Origin: Variovorax sp. 54
Lineage (GTDB): Bacteria; Pseudomonadota; Gammaproteobacteria; Burkholderiales; Burkholderiaceae_C
Assembly (NCBI RefSeq): GCF_002754375.1
Contig: NZ_PEFF01000001.1
Span: 3,358,501 to 3,422,500, forward strand
DNA length: 64,000 nt
Reading direction: 5' to 3'
Part shown: one piece after another, positions 17,173 to 27,288 of the stretch
How the letters are laid out: every line of letters starts with the position of its first letter
Position numbering within the stretch: position 1 is the stretch's first letter
The notes under the pieces: model-generated
Database searches by the model: none
What the model was told of the DNA's origin: nothing
The model's input: the letters and a program-made list of their open reading frames with translations, nothing else
Translations under genes and position numbers: made by a program

Positions 17173-18150
17173 TCAACCCGTCGCGCCGCGCCCGCGCGTG
17201 CTCGCGCGGGGCTTGCTGGTGCCCGTGCCTGCGATCGAATCGGCATAGCGCTTCATGTCCGCCACCACCTGCCGCAGCAGCGTCGCCGCGGCCGGCGGCA
17301 GCAGGCGCCCGTGGCGCGACACGATGTGCGAGCGCCCTTGCGACAGCAGCGGGTTCTTCATCGGCAGCTCGACCAGCGCCGGGTGGTCGGCGTTGGGCGT
17401 GAGCGAGATGCGCGTGCCCAGCGTGTAGCCCAGGCCCGCCGACACGAAGTGGCCCAGCGCGCTGAACGAGGTGGTGGTCAGCAGCGCGGGCAGCCGCACA
17501 CCTTCGCTGATCTCGGCCGCCTCGATGTGCTGGCGCACGCCGAAGTTGCGGTGCAGCGTGGCGCCGGGGTAGGGCAGCAGGTCGGCCAGCTTCAGCGGGC
17601 GGCCGAGCTGCGCGAGCGGGTGCGAGCCCAGCACCATGGCCTGGATCGGCTGCGCGTGCGACTGATGCGAGGTGAGCCGCTCGTCCTTCGGCGGCTGGAA
17701 CAGCATGCCGATGTGGGCACGTTCCTCGATCACGCGGCGCACGATCTCGTCGGTGCTGGCGACGTCGAGGTTCACCGTGATCTTCGGGTGGCTGGCCATG
17801 AAGATGCGCAGGCTGTGCCGCATGAGCCAGTCCACATAGCCTTCGCCGGCCACGATGTCGATGTGACCGCTCTCGATCTTGCGGATGCTGTCCATCTGCG
17901 CCAGCAGGTGCTGCTTCTGCCCTTGCTGCCGGCGTACGTAGCCGGCCAGCAGCTGGCCCGCGTCGGTGGGCACCACGCCGCGTCCGTGGCGCTCCAGCAG
18001 CGGCAGGCCGCACTCCGTTTCGAGGATGCCGATGGCGCGGCTCACAGCCGACGGGTCCATGTCGAGCACGTCGGCCGCGCCGCGCACCGAGCCGCTGTCG
18101 AGCACCTGCATGAAGTAGCGCACCCGGCGGGTGTCGAGCTTGTCGTCCAT
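17173..18150 (-). CDS. LysR family regulator divergent to the DUF3100/amidohydrolase operon
   Basis: A 325-aa LysR regulator. The HTH is in residues 10-70 (RYFMQVLDSGSVRGAADVL, MDPSAVSRAIGILETECGLP). The effector domain follows (ESGHIDIVAGEGYVDWLMRH). A low-complexity basic tail ends the protein (ASTRGRGATG). ATG 18150 has GGAG about 10 bases upstream; ATG 18174 lies inside the palindrome and has no ribosome site, so I prefer 18150. It shares a 112-bp divergent region with the DUF3100 gene, containing a perfect LysR-type palindrome. It probably controls 18263-22197. Confidence 0.88.
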   Translation of the reverse strand: MDDKLDTRRVRYFMQVLDSGSVRGAADVLDMDPSAVSRAIGILETECGLPLLERHGRGVVPTDAGQLLAGYVRRQQGQKQHLLAQMDSIRKIESGHIDIVAGEGYVDWLMRHSLRIFMASHPKITVNLDVASTDEIVRRVIEERAHIGMLFQPPKDERLTSHQSHAQPIQAMVLGSHPLAQLGRPLKLADLLPYPGATLHRNFGVRQHIEAAEISEGVRLPALLTTTSFSALGHFVSAGLGYTLGTRISLTPNADHPALVELPMKNPLLSQGRSHIVSRHGRLLPPAAATLLRQVVADMKRYADSIAGTGTSKPRASTRGRGATG

Positions 18151-18168
18151 GGCGGTCGTCTCCGAGTG

Positions 18169-18183
18169 TTGCATTCAATGCAA
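18169..18183. promoter_or_regulatory. Perfect 15-bp palindrome TTGCATT-C-AATGCAA, LysR box
   Basis: The inverted repeat has 7-bp arms around one base and contains the T-N11-A core typical of LysR recognition sites. It lies 19 bp upstream of the LysR start and 80 bp upstream of the DUF3100 start. A related half-site (TTGATGCAA, 18206-18214) lies between it and the operon, consistent with separate recognition and activation sites. Confidence 0.6.
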
Positions 18184-18262
18184 CGAATATCCTTATTTGC
18201 GGTCATTGATGCAAGAGGCTCGCAGCCCGAAACTCGCCGGCACCCCTCGAAAACGCCCACCC

Positions 18263-19612
18263 ATGACCTCCGCCGCCTCCACGATTGCAGCCGTAGCGCC
18301 TTCCAGCGCCACCGGCAAACTCAAGCTCCTCGTCGTCACCCTGGTCCTTGTGGCCGTGGCTGAACTCATCGGCCCGACGCAGTTCAGCGTCGGCCCCGGC
18401 AAGGTGGTGCTGCTGCCGATGCTGTGGGCGCTGCTCATGGCCGCCGCCTGGGGCATCGCGCACCGGCGCGTGCCGGGCGTGGTGCGCGTGGCCACGGCGC
18501 AGCAGTCGCTGGCCGGCGGCCTGCTCAACGCGGGCCTGCTGCTGTTCGTGGTGAAGCTGGGCCTCACGGTCGGCGCCGCGCTGCCGCAGGTGAAGCAGGC
18601 CGGCTGGGCGCTGCTGTTCCAGGAGTTCGGCCATGCGCTGGGCACCCTGGCGCTGGGCCTGCCGCTGGCGCTGCTGCTGGGCATCAAGCGCGAGGCCGTG
18701 GGCGCCACCTTCTCGGTGGGCCGCGAGGGCAACCTCGTGATCATCGGAGAGAAGTACGGCATGGCCTCGCCTGAAGGCCGCGGCGTGCTGGCCGAGTACA
18801 TCACCGGCACCGTGCTGGGCGCGCTGTTCATCGCGGTGCTGGCGGGCTTCATCGCCAGCCTGCACATCTTCGACCCGCGTTCGCTGGCCATGGGCGCCGG
18901 CGTGGGCTCGGGCAGCCTGATGGCGGCGGCGCTGGGCGCCATCGCCGCGCAGAGCCCGCCCGAGATGCTGCCGCAGCTCACGGCAATTGCCGCCGCGTCG
19001 AACCTGCTGACCACCGTGGCCGGCTTCTACTTCACGCTGTTCCTCTCGCTGCCGCTGTGCTCGTGGCTCTACGGCAAGCTGGAGCCGGTGCTGGGCCGCT
19101 TCTCGAAGCACGGCGCACAACAGGGCGCCGCCGTGGACGCGGGCGCGAACGTCTTGAGCGCCGACGTGGCCCACGCCGCCCCGACCTCGCTGCGCGACAC
19201 GCTGCTGGCCTGGCTGGTGGTGGGCGGCGGCGTGCTCATCGGCAATGCCCTGACCTACAAGGTGCCGGTGCTGGTGTCGCTCGAAGGCGTGCTCGCCGTG
19301 GTGGCGATTGCCGGCGCCGTCGAAGCCATCAAGCGCTTCGTCCCCCGCCTGCCGATGGTGCTGGTGCTCTCGGTGGTGGCCACCGTGGTCGGCATCCCGG
19401 GCCTGTTCCCGTTCTCCGACGCGCTCATCGCGCTCACCGCCAAGCTCAACTTTTTGGCCTTCACCACGCCGGTGCTGGCGCTGGCCGGCTTCTCGGTCGC
19501 CAAAGACCTGCCCGTGTTCCGCCGCCTCGGCTGGCGCATCGTGGTGGTGTCGCTCACCGCGACGGCCGGCACTTTCCTCGGCGCGACCTTCATCGCCGAG
19601 TTCTTCCACTGA
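18263..19612 (+). CDS. DUF3100 family multi-helix membrane protein, candidate transporter
   Basis: A 449-aa integral membrane protein with about ten to twelve hydrophobic segments (for example LKLLVVTLVLVAVAELIG, LLPMLWALLMAAAWGI, LLAWLVVGGGVLIGNALTY and LPMVLVLSVVATVVGIPGLF). The central part carries polar conserved stretches, SVGREGNLVIIGEKYG and GAGVGSGSLMAAALGA. I recognise the DUF3100 family, whose function is unknown. It is the first gene of an operon with an M20 amidohydrolase (25 bp downstream) and L-serine ammonia-lyase. Import of an N-acylated or peptidic serine derivative is an inference from this context. Start ATG 18263. Confidence 0.82.
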   Translation: MTSAASTIAAVAPSSATGKLKLLVVTLVLVAVAELIGPTQFSVGPGKVVLLPMLWALLMAAAWGIAHRRVPGVVRVATAQQSLAGGLLNAGLLLFVVKLGLTVGAALPQVKQAGWALLFQEFGHALGTLALGLPLALLLGIKREAVGATFSVGREGNLVIIGEKYGMASPEGRGVLAEYITGTVLGALFIAVLAGFIASLHIFDPRSLAMGAGVGSGSLMAAALGAIAAQSPPEMLPQLTAIAAASNLLTTVAGFYFTLFLSLPLCSWLYGKLEPVLGRFSKHGAQQGAAVDAGANVLSADVAHAAPTSLRDTLLAWLVVGGGVLIGNALTYKVPVLVSLEGVLAVVAIAGAVEAIKRFVPRLPMVLVLSVVATVVGIPGLFPFSDALIALTAKLNFLAFTTPVLALAGFSVAKDLPVFRRLGWRIVVVSLTATAGTFLGATFIAEFFH

Positions 19613-19637
19613 TTTCATCCCACGAGAGATTCACGCC

Positions 19638-20807
19638 ATGTACCGCGACCCCGAGATTGCCGAAGACACCCGCGCCCGCATGCTCAGCTGGCGCCGCGAC
19701 ATCCACGCCAACCCCGAGACCGCCTTCGAGGAACACCGCACCGCCAACGTGGTGGCCAATGCGCTGATGCTCATGGGCCTGCCCGTGCACCGCGGCCTGG
19801 CCGGCACCGGCGTGGTCGGCACGCTGAAGAACGGCGACGGCCCCAGCATCGCGCTGCGCGCCGACCTCGATGCGCTCAACATGCAGGAGCTGGGCACGCA
19901 GGCGCATGCCTCGAAGTGCGTCGGCAAGATGCACGCCTGCGGCCACGACGGCCACACCGCGATGCTGCTGGGCGCGGCGGAGCACCTGTCGCGCCACAAG
20001 CCCTTCAAAGGCACGGTGCACTTCGTGTTCCAGCCCGCCGAAGAAAACGAAGGCGGCGGCCGCGTGATGGTGGAAGAGGGCCTGTTCGACCAGTTCCCGG
20101 CCGACGCCGTCTACGGCATGCACAACTTTCCGAGCCTGCCGCGCGGGCGCTTCGCGATCCGCAAGGGCACCATGACGGCCTTTCTCGACACCTTCGAGAT
20201 CGTCATCACCGGCAAGGGCAGCCACGGCGCCATGCCCGAGACCGGCATCGACTCGGTGGTGATCTCGGCCCAGCTCATCAACGCGCTGCAGACCATCGTG
20301 AGCCGCCGCACCGGTGCCACCGACGCGGCCGTGGTCAGCGTCACGCAGATCCACGGCGGCGACACCTGGAACGTCATTCCCGAGACCGTGGTGCTGCGCG
20401 GCACCGTGCGCACGCTCGACGCCGGCATCCAGGACAAGACCCAGGCGGCGATGCAGCAGATCTGCGACGGCGTGGCCGCCACGCACGGCGCCAAGGTCGC
20501 GCTGGAATACCGCCGCGGCTACCCCGGCGTGGTCAACACGCCGGCCGAGACCGACGCGGCCATCGCGGCGGCGGCCAGCCTGGTCGACCTTGAACAGGTG
20601 CACACCGACATCCCGCCCGCCATGGGCTCGGAAGACTTCGCCTTCATGCTGCAGAAGCGCCCCGGCGCCTACATCGGCATCGGGGCAGGCGAGGGCCCGA
20701 ACGACCCGAACGTGCACAACCCGTACTACGACTTCAACGACAACATCCTGCCGCTGGGTGCGGCCTACTGGGTGGCGCTGGTCAAACAGCAGCTTCCGGT
20801 CGCATGA
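19638..20807 (+). CDS. M20 family amidohydrolase (hippurate hydrolase / N-acyl amino acid hydrolase-like)
   Basis: A 389-aa metallohydrolase. The metal-binding HACGHDGH motif starts near residue 99 and the catalytic Glu pair lies in [12 protein letters not shown] (about 134). The dimerisation domain has [15 protein letters not shown], and the terminal [15 protein letters not shown] supplies a metal ligand. The enzyme should cleave an N-acyl or N-aminoacyl bond in the cytoplasm and release a free amino acid. It is 25 bp behind DUF3100 and 7 bp before sdaA, which suggests that the released amino acid is L-serine. The acyl part is unknown. Family assignment is secure; specificity is inferred. 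Confidence 0.92.
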   Translation: MYRDPEIAEDTRARMLSWRRDIHANPETAFEEHRTANVVANALMLMGLPVHRGLAGTGVVGTLKNGDGPSIALRADLDALNMQELGTQAHASKCVGKMHACGHDGHTAMLLGAAEHLSRHKPFKGTVHFVFQPAEENEGGGRVMVEEGLFDQFPADAVYGMHNFPSLPRGRFAIRKGTMTAFLDTFEIVITGKGSHGAMPETGIDSVVISAQLINALQTIVSRRTGATDAAVVSVTQIHGGDTWNVIPETVVLRGTVRTLDAGIQDKTQAAMQQICDGVAATHGAKVALEYRRGYPGVVNTPAETDAAIAAAASLVDLEQVHTDIPPAMGSEDFAFMLQKRPGAYIGIGAGEGPNDPNVHNPYYDFNDNILPLGAAYWVALVKQQLPVA

Positions 20808-20814
20808 TGCGCTG

Positions 20815-22197
<1,383 letters not shown>

Positions 22198-22254
22198 CAG
22201 ACGCTGCGTCAGAATGACCGGCTCACTGTCTTGAACACAGAAAGCCGAGGCCCC

Positions 22255-23085
22255 ATGACCCGCACCGTCGCCGAAAAGCGCGCCGCCTTCCGTGCCCTCC
22301 ACGCACAAGGCTGCTTCGTCATTCCGAACCCTTGGGACACGGGCAGCGCGCGCTACCTCGAAGGCCTGGGCTACCAGGCGCTGGCCACCACCAGCTCGGG
22401 CTTCGCGTGGTCGCGCGGCCATGCCGACGGCGCCATGTCGCGCGACCAGATCTTCGCGCACCTGCGTGAACTCGTGGTCGCCACCGACCTGCCGGTGAAC
22501 GCCGACTTCGAGAACGGCTTTGCCGCCGACGCACAGGGCGTGGCCGAGAGCGTGCGCCTCGCGGTCGAGACCGGCGTGGCGGGGCTGTCGATCGAGGATT
22601 CGACCGGCAACCCCGACGATCCGCTGTTCCCCATCGACGTCGCGGTCGAGCGCCTGCGCGCCGCGCGCCGGGCCATCGACGCGGCGGGTGGCGACACGCT
22701 GCTCGTGGGCCGCGCCGAGAACTTCTTTGCCAACCGCCCCGACCTCGACGACACCATCGCGCGGCTGCGTGCGTACGCCGAGGCCGGCGCCGACTGCCTC
22801 TACGCGCCCGGCATCAAGACGCGCGAGCAGATCGCGGCCGTGGTGGCTGCCGTCGCGCCCAAGCCGGTCAACCTGCTGGTCGGCGCGACCAGCGAGCTGA
22901 CGATGGCGGACATCGCCGCGCTCGGCGTGCGCCGCGTGAGCGTGGGCGGCGGCATGGCGCGCGCGGCCTGGGGCGGCTTCATCCGCGCTGCACGCACGCT
23001 GGCCGAGCAAGGCCGCTTCGACGGCTTTGCCGATGCCACGCCGGGCACCGAGCTCAACGCCTTCTTCCGTCCGTTCACCGACTAG
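22255..23085 (+). CDS. Isocitrate lyase / phosphoenolpyruvate mutase family protein
   Basis: A 276-aa (beta/alpha)8 protein of the ICL/PEPM superfamily. Landmarks are IPNPWDTGSARYLEGLGYQ, TTSSGFAWSRG, the metal-binding VNADFENGF, GLSIEDSTGNP and VGRAENFF. The lyase loop Cys of true isocitrate lyases (KKCGH) is not evident, so a mutase, oxaloacetate-decarboxylase-like or alkylmalate lyase activity is more likely. CCGAGG precedes ATG 22255; an in-frame TTG at 22231 is less likely. It lies 57 bp behind sdaA and may be co-transcribed with it. Confidence 0.85.
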   Translation: MTRTVAEKRAAFRALHAQGCFVIPNPWDTGSARYLEGLGYQALATTSSGFAWSRGHADGAMSRDQIFAHLRELVVATDLPVNADFENGFAADAQGVAESVRLAVETGVAGLSIEDSTGNPDDPLFPIDVAVERLRAARRAIDAAGGDTLLVGRAENFFANRPDLDDTIARLRAYAEAGADCLYAPGIKTREQIAAVVAAVAPKPVNLLVGATSELTMADIAALGVRRVSVGGGMARAAWGGFIRAARTLAEQGRFDGFADATPGTELNAFFRPFTD

Positions 23086-23095
23086 CCTCATCGTC

Positions 23096-23755
23096 GTGGA
23101 TGCGCTGCTTGCCGAGATCCGCGCCTGCCGTGCGTGCGAGGCCCATTTGCCGCTCGGGCCGCGCCCGATCGTGCAGGCGAGTGCGAGCGCGCGGCTGCTC
23201 ATCGTCGGCCAGGCGCCCAGCCTCACGGTGCACCAGACCGGCGTGCCGTGGAACGACAAGAGCGGCGACCAGCTGCGCCGCTGGCTCGGCATCGACCGTG
23301 AGGTGTTCTACGACGCGGCGCGCATCGCGATCGTGCCGATGGGCTACTGCTACCCGGGCCGCGGCACCAGCGGCGACCTGCCGCCGCGCAAGGAGTGCGC
23401 ACCGCTGTGGCACGACCGCCTGTTGGCGCAGATGCCGCACATCGCATTGACGCTGCTCATCGGCCAGTACGCGCAGCGCCACTTCCTCGGCAAGACCACG
23501 CACAAGGGCGTGACCGAAACCGTCGAAGCCTTTGCCGACTACGCACCGCGTTTCGTCCCGCTGCCGCATCCGTCGCCACGCAACACCGCGTGGTTCCAGC
23601 ACCATCCATGGTTCGAGCGCGATGTGCTGCCGGTGCTGCGCGAGCGCGTGCAGCAGGCGCTCAGCGTGCCTTCTTCCGAGGGGCCGACGGCCGCCTCGGC
23701 GGCTTCGCCTCCAGCACCAGCTCCGCAGGCAGCGCGTCGTTCCACGACTCGGTGA
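23096..23755 (+). CDS. Uracil-DNA glycosylase family protein with Fe-S cysteine set
   Basis: A 219-aa protein of the UDG superfamily. Four Cys at about 11, 14, 85 and 101 reproduce the C-x2-C ... C-x15-C layout of family 4/5 [4Fe-4S] glycosylases. Motif A reads LIVGQAPSLTVHQTGVPWN and the C-terminal motif is PHPSPRN. The GTG start at 23096, 10 bp after the preceding stop, is the first codon giving the Cys-containing N-terminus. The last 30 or so residues (Ser/Ala/Pro-rich) lie antisense to the end of the convergent gene and look like read-through rather than fold. It probably removes uracil or a related base from DNA, though the GQAPS motif A is atypical. Confidence 0.82.
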   Translation: MDALLAEIRACRACEAHLPLGPRPIVQASASARLLIVGQAPSLTVHQTGVPWNDKSGDQLRRWLGIDREVFYDAARIAIVPMGYCYPGRGTSGDLPPRKECAPLWHDRLLAQMPHIALTLLIGQYAQRHFLGKTTHKGVTETVEAFADYAPRFVPLPHPSPRNTAWFQHHPWFERDVLPVLRERVQQALSVPSSEGPTAASAASPPAPAPQAARRSTTR

Positions 23756-25328
23756 AGTAGGCGCGGTCGCTCGGCACCAGCTGCGGCAGCACCTCGCGCA
23801 GCAGGCCCAGCGAGTGCTCGGCCGCCTTCAGGTCGCCCGCATGCGCCGCGTACCACGCGTGCTCGAACAGCAGGCTGCCCTGCTGCAGCCCCGGATAGCG
23901 GCGTCGCCCAGCCTGGTGGTCGGCCAGCCGCGCCTGCGCCACGTCGACCCAGCGCGCGGGCCAGTTGGCGGCGTCGAAGGCGTCGGCGAGCGGGCCCGCG
24001 AGCTTCGAGACGGCGGCGGGGTCGAGCGGCTTCTGTGCGCGGAACTGCGCGAGCGTGGGCTGCGTCTCCGGCTTGCAATGGCCGCGTGCGATGCGCATCA
24101 GGTAGATCGCGTTCCATGCCGAGCGGCCCTGGCCGTCGGTGTGGCCGCACAGCCATTCGCTGAAGGCGATCCATTGCACCGCGCGGCGCGTGGTGTCGGC
24201 CCGGTGGCCGTCGTGCGCGAGCGCCGGCAGGTCGCCCAGGCCCACGCGGTCGAACAGCCACGCGGCCATGCCCATGTTGGCCGCGACGTGCTGCGCGGCG
24301 TCGAAGGAGTGCGACTCGAAGGCCGCCGCCAGCGCTTCGCCGAAGCGCTGCAGCGACTCTTCGGCGAGCGCGGCTGCTGCCGGGCGGTCGTCGGCGGCCA
24401 GCGCGAGGGCGCGCGAGCGGCAGGCCAGCGCCCACAGGTTGCACCACTCGAAGCGCACGTCGGGGTGGTGGCGCAGCACCAGCGCGCGCGCCGGGTCTTC
24501 GGCCATGCCGCCCAGCAGCGACTGCGCCAGCGGCAGGTCGCGCGCGGTGTAGGCGCACCAGGCCGAGACGATGCACTCCATCGCGCCGAGGTAGTCGTTG
24601 CCCGCCACGTGGTGTGCGAGCCGTTGTTTCTTGAGCGCCTGCAGCCGCCGGCGTGCCTGTTCGTTGTCGCCGAGCCGGCGCCACAGCATCGCCTCGTTGA
24701 GCGTGACGAGCGCGCGCTGGAAATCGCTGGCGGCCAGCGTGCCGGCCAGGCGGATCGCTTCGAGCGCGCTGCCGTTGCCGTTTCCGCCTGCCACCGGCGA
24801 CATCAGCCGGCCTTGTCGCGCGGCCTGCTGCGAGGCGACCAGCTGTTTCCAGAAGGCGGCGTCCTGCAGGTGCACGGCGTCGGGCGGCGTCACCGTGCCG
24901 GCGGCCTGTGCCTTGCGTGAGCGCAGGCCGAGGAACGACGCCACCTCGGCGGCGGTGGCCGGTCGGTTGTCCACGAGCAGGCGCAGGCGCTTGGCTTGCG
25001 CGGCCGGCAGCCAGAACGGGCCCTGGCTGCGCCGCTCAGCATTGAGAAAGCGCGGCTCGCGCTGCAGGTCTTCGCCCCAGCCGACCTCGAGGCCCCAGGC
25101 CTTGAAGTCGCGGAACGCGCGGCTCACGACCATGCGCAGCGTGCTGGCGTCGGACACCTCGCCGCGCAGGTCGGCCAGCCGCACGACGCCGCTGCCGCCG
25201 CCGTGGGCATGGGCGTGTTGCATGCGCACCAGCAGCCACAGCGACTGGAAGGCCGCGCGCCGTCCGTTGACGGACTGCGGCGAAGTGAGTTCGATGGAAA
25301 GAAGGGCAGGGGTGGCGATGGAAGGCAC
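23661..25328 (-). CDS. Large protein of unknown function with helical-repeat body
   Basis: A 555-aa soluble protein I cannot assign. The first 100 residues (RAAFQSLWLLVRMQ, then LRMVVSRAFRDFKAWGLEVGWG) look like a winged-helix-type module. The remainder is Ala/Leu/Arg-rich and helical with TPR-like periodicity (for example LVTLNEAMLWRRLGDNEQAR and AWYAAHAGDLKAAEHSLGLL). This layout recalls transcriptional regulators that carry a TPR-like region, but no motif is decisive. The C-terminus is basic (PPRRPSAPRKKAR) and overlaps the UDG-family gene tail to tail by 95 bp. The start ATG at 25328 fits the frame. Confidence 0.7.
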   Translation of the reverse strand: MPSIATPALLSIELTSPQSVNGRRAAFQSLWLLVRMQHAHAHGGGSGVVRLADLRGEVSDASTLRMVVSRAFRDFKAWGLEVGWGEDLQREPRFLNAERRSQGPFWLPAAQAKRLRLLVDNRPATAAEVASFLGLRSRKAQAAGTVTPPDAVHLQDAAFWKQLVASQQAARQGRLMSPVAGGNGNGSALEAIRLAGTLAASDFQRALVTLNEAMLWRRLGDNEQARRRLQALKKQRLAHHVAGNDYLGAMECIVSAWCAYTARDLPLAQSLLGGMAEDPARALVLRHHPDVRFEWCNLWALACRSRALALAADDRPAAAALAEESLQRFGEALAAAFESHSFDAAQHVAANMGMAAWLFDRVGLGDLPALAHDGHRADTTRRAVQWIAFSEWLCGHTDGQGRSAWNAIYLMRIARGHCKPETQPTLAQFRAQKPLDPAAVSKLAGPLADAFDAANWPARWVDVAQARLADHQAGRRRYPGLQQGSLLFEHAWYAAHAGDLKAAEHSLGLLREVLPQLVPSDRAYFTESWNDALPAELVLEAKPPRRPSAPRKKAR

Positions 25329-25391
25329 GCCCTGGATTGAACCTCAAATCGCATGCGGTCTCTGAAGAAACCGCACGCGCGTTTCGGTGAA

Positions 25392-25586
25392 TCAGTAGCG
25401 GTTGCGGTCGAGCAGCTCGGGCACTTCGCTGCGGCCGATGCCGAGGTCGCGCAGGTCGTGGTCGCTCATGCCCGCCAGCAGTTGCACGTCGTCGCGGGCG
25501 CGGCGGCGTGTCACGGCGCGGCGGCGCCAGTCGTGCAGGGCGTGCAGCAGGCGTTGATGAAAAGACGGTGGCTTCGGCGCGGTCAC
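25392..25586 (-). CDS. DUF1127 domain small protein
   Basis: A 64-aa basic protein whose C-terminal half shows the DUF1127 pattern: RRRARDDVQLLAGMSDHDLRDLGIGRSEV. The N-terminus (FHQRLLHALHDWRRRAV) is an Arg-rich amphipathic helix. Small DUF1127 proteins in Rhizobiales and Agrobacterium affect phosphate metabolism and RNA turnover, and the domain is widespread in Burkholderiales. The role here is unknown. It is monocistronic, divergent to the LysR gene at 25677. Confidence 0.88.
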   Translation of the reverse strand: MTAPKPPSFHQRLLHALHDWRRRAVTRRRARDDVQLLAGMSDHDLRDLGIGRSEVPELLDRNRY

Positions 25587-25676
25587 GGTGGGCTCCTGGT
25601 AGGGGAGCGCTCATCTTCCGGCGGCGCGTGCTATTGTGGAAGTTGAGATTTCTGACACCTTCAATCAGCATTCCTG

Positions 25677-26567
25677 ATGCGACAGCTCAACCTCGACCAA
25701 CTGCGCACGCTCATCGCCATTGCCGACCTGGGCACCTTCTCGGCCGCGGCCAAGGCGCTGCACCTCGCGCAGCCGACGGTGAGCCTGCACATCAGCGAAC
25801 TCGAATCGCGCCTGGGTGCACCGCTGGTGGTGCGCGGCAGCCGACGCGTTCTGCCCACGCCGGCCGGTGCAGCCTTGGTGGAGCGCGGGCGCAAGCTGCT
25901 GCGCGACACCGACGACGCGGTGGAGGCCGTCAAGCGCCAGGCCGAAGGCCGCACGGGCCGCGTGCGGCTGGGCACTTCGACCGGCGTGCTGGTCGACCTG
26001 CTGCCGCAGGTGCTCGAGGCGCTGGGGGCGGAGCACGCGGGCATCGACGTCGAGGTGAGCATTCGGGGCTCGTACGAGGCCATGGAGCGGCTCGCGGCGG
26101 GCACGCTCGACATCGGCCTCGTCGCCATTCCACAGCCGCCGGTGCGCGGCATCGTGGTCACGCCCTGGTGCGAGCAGCCCATGATGGCCTTCGTGCCGCA
26201 GCGCTGGAAGGCGCCCAAGCGCGTCACGCCGGCGTGGCTCGCGGCGCAGCCGTTGATCTTCAACGAGGCGACCACGCACATGTACCGCCTCACGATGGAG
26301 TGGTTTGCCGCCGCCGGCTTTGCGCCGCGTGCGCGCATCGAGCTCAACTACGACGCGGCCATCCGCAGCCTCGTGGCGGCGGGCTATGGCGCCGCGCTGT
26401 TGCCGCTGCAGAAGTCCACCGACATGGCGCGCAACGACCGCATGCAGATCGTGCCGGTGACGCCCAAACTCACGCGGCGCGTGGGCATTGCGCACCGCCA
26501 GCATGCCGTGCTCGACGGTGCCACGCAGAGCGTGCTGAAGGTGCTGACGGGCTTTCGCCAGCTCTGA
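25677..26567 (+). CDS. LysR family transcriptional regulator
   Basis: A 296-aa LysR protein. The wHTH is MRQLNLDQLRTLIAIADLG with the recognition helix LAQPTVSLHISELESRLG. The effector-binding domain starts at about residue 90 (GRVRLGTSTGVLVDLLPQVL). It ends 6 bp from the convergent amiR stop. Targets are unclear: its divergent neighbour is the DUF1127 gene, separated by a 90-bp AT-richer region with TTGTGG and TTGAGATTT elements upstream of the ATG. There is no reason to link it to the amide operon. Confidence 0.9.
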   Translation: MRQLNLDQLRTLIAIADLGTFSAAAKALHLAQPTVSLHISELESRLGAPLVVRGSRRVLPTPAGAALVERGRKLLRDTDDAVEAVKRQAEGRTGRVRLGTSTGVLVDLLPQVLEALGAEHAGIDVEVSIRGSYEAMERLAAGTLDIGLVAIPQPPVRGIVVTPWCEQPMMAFVPQRWKAPKRVTPAWLAAQPLIFNEATTHMYRLTMEWFAAAGFAPRARIELNYDAAIRSLVAAGYGAALLPLQKSTDMARNDRMQIVPVTPKLTRRVGIAHRQHAVLDGATQSVLKVLTGFRQL

Positions 26568-26573
26568 GGGGGT

Positions 26574-27227
26574 TCAGCCCGCGCCGGGCTTGTTGCCGCG
26601 CGCGCCGAGCGAAAGAATCTCGTTGGCGTTGACGATGGCCGCGGCAATGTCTTCCATGGTGGTGCGCTTGCTCATGGCCTGTTCGCGGATCAGGTCGTGC
26701 GCCTGGCCTTCCGACACGTCGTGTGTCTTCATGAGGATGGTCTTGGCCTCGGCCAGCTGCCGCACGCCGAGCAGCTTGGCCTCGGTCTTGCGCAGGCGCC
26801 GCGCGAGCGAGCGGCTTTCCTTGTGCGCCTCGCGTGCGACCACCAGTGCCGAGAGCAAGCCGAACGAGCGCACCGGCGACGGCAGCACGGCCTTGGCGCC
26901 GATCTCGAGCACGGCCTCGACGATGGTCGGGTTCTCGTACGTCACCACCGCGATGACGGCGGGCGCATCCTCGCTCTGGGTCCACTCGAAACGCAGGTTG
27001 ATGAAGTCGGGCAGCACGGCCATGAAGGCCACGTCGATGCCCTCGGGCAGGTGCTGCACGGGCGGCCAGAAGGCCTGCACCTGGCAGCCGATGCGCTGCA
27101 GTTGCTGGGTGAGCTGCCGGCCGTCTGCGTCGTCGGGGTGGATCACCGCGATCTTCAGCAGCCGCAGCTCCTTGAGCTGCGGTGGCGTCACCCGCAGGGT
27201 ATGTCGCTTGGGGGCTGTGCTGTCCAC
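26574..27227 (-). CDS. amiR: ANTAR-domain transcription antiterminator, AmiR-like
   Basis: A 217-aa RNA-binding antiterminator. The N-terminal receiver-like domain (LKIAVIHPDDADGRQLTQQL, about residues 23-140) lacks a clear phospho-acceptor Asp set, as in AmiR. A coiled-coil (SLARRLRKTEAKLLGVRQ) leads into the ANTAR helices EAKTILMKTHDVSEGQAHDL and REQAMSKRTTMEDIAAAIV. AmiR-type proteins are held inactive by AmiC and, when amide is present, bind nascent leader RNA to prevent termination. GTG 27227 has AGGAAG 9 bases upstream; longer frames run through a dispersed repeat. It is the last gene of the amide operon, 342 bp behind amiC. Its probable target is the leader at 39601-39711. Confidence 0.92.
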   Translation of the reverse strand: MDSTAPKRHTLRVTPPQLKELRLLKIAVIHPDDADGRQLTQQLQRIGCQVQAFWPPVQHLPEGIDVAFMAVLPDFINLRFEWTQSEDAPAVIAVVTYENPTIVEAVLEIGAKAVLPSPVRSFGLLSALVVAREAHKESRSLARRLRKTEAKLLGVRQLAEAKTILMKTHDVSEGQAHDLIREQAMSKRTTMEDIAAAIVNANEILSLGARGNKPGAG

Positions 27228-27288
27228 GGTCAGGTCTTCCTGGGGACTTTTCTTGCGGTCGCTTTCGGGGCGCGTGCACAGGACACCG

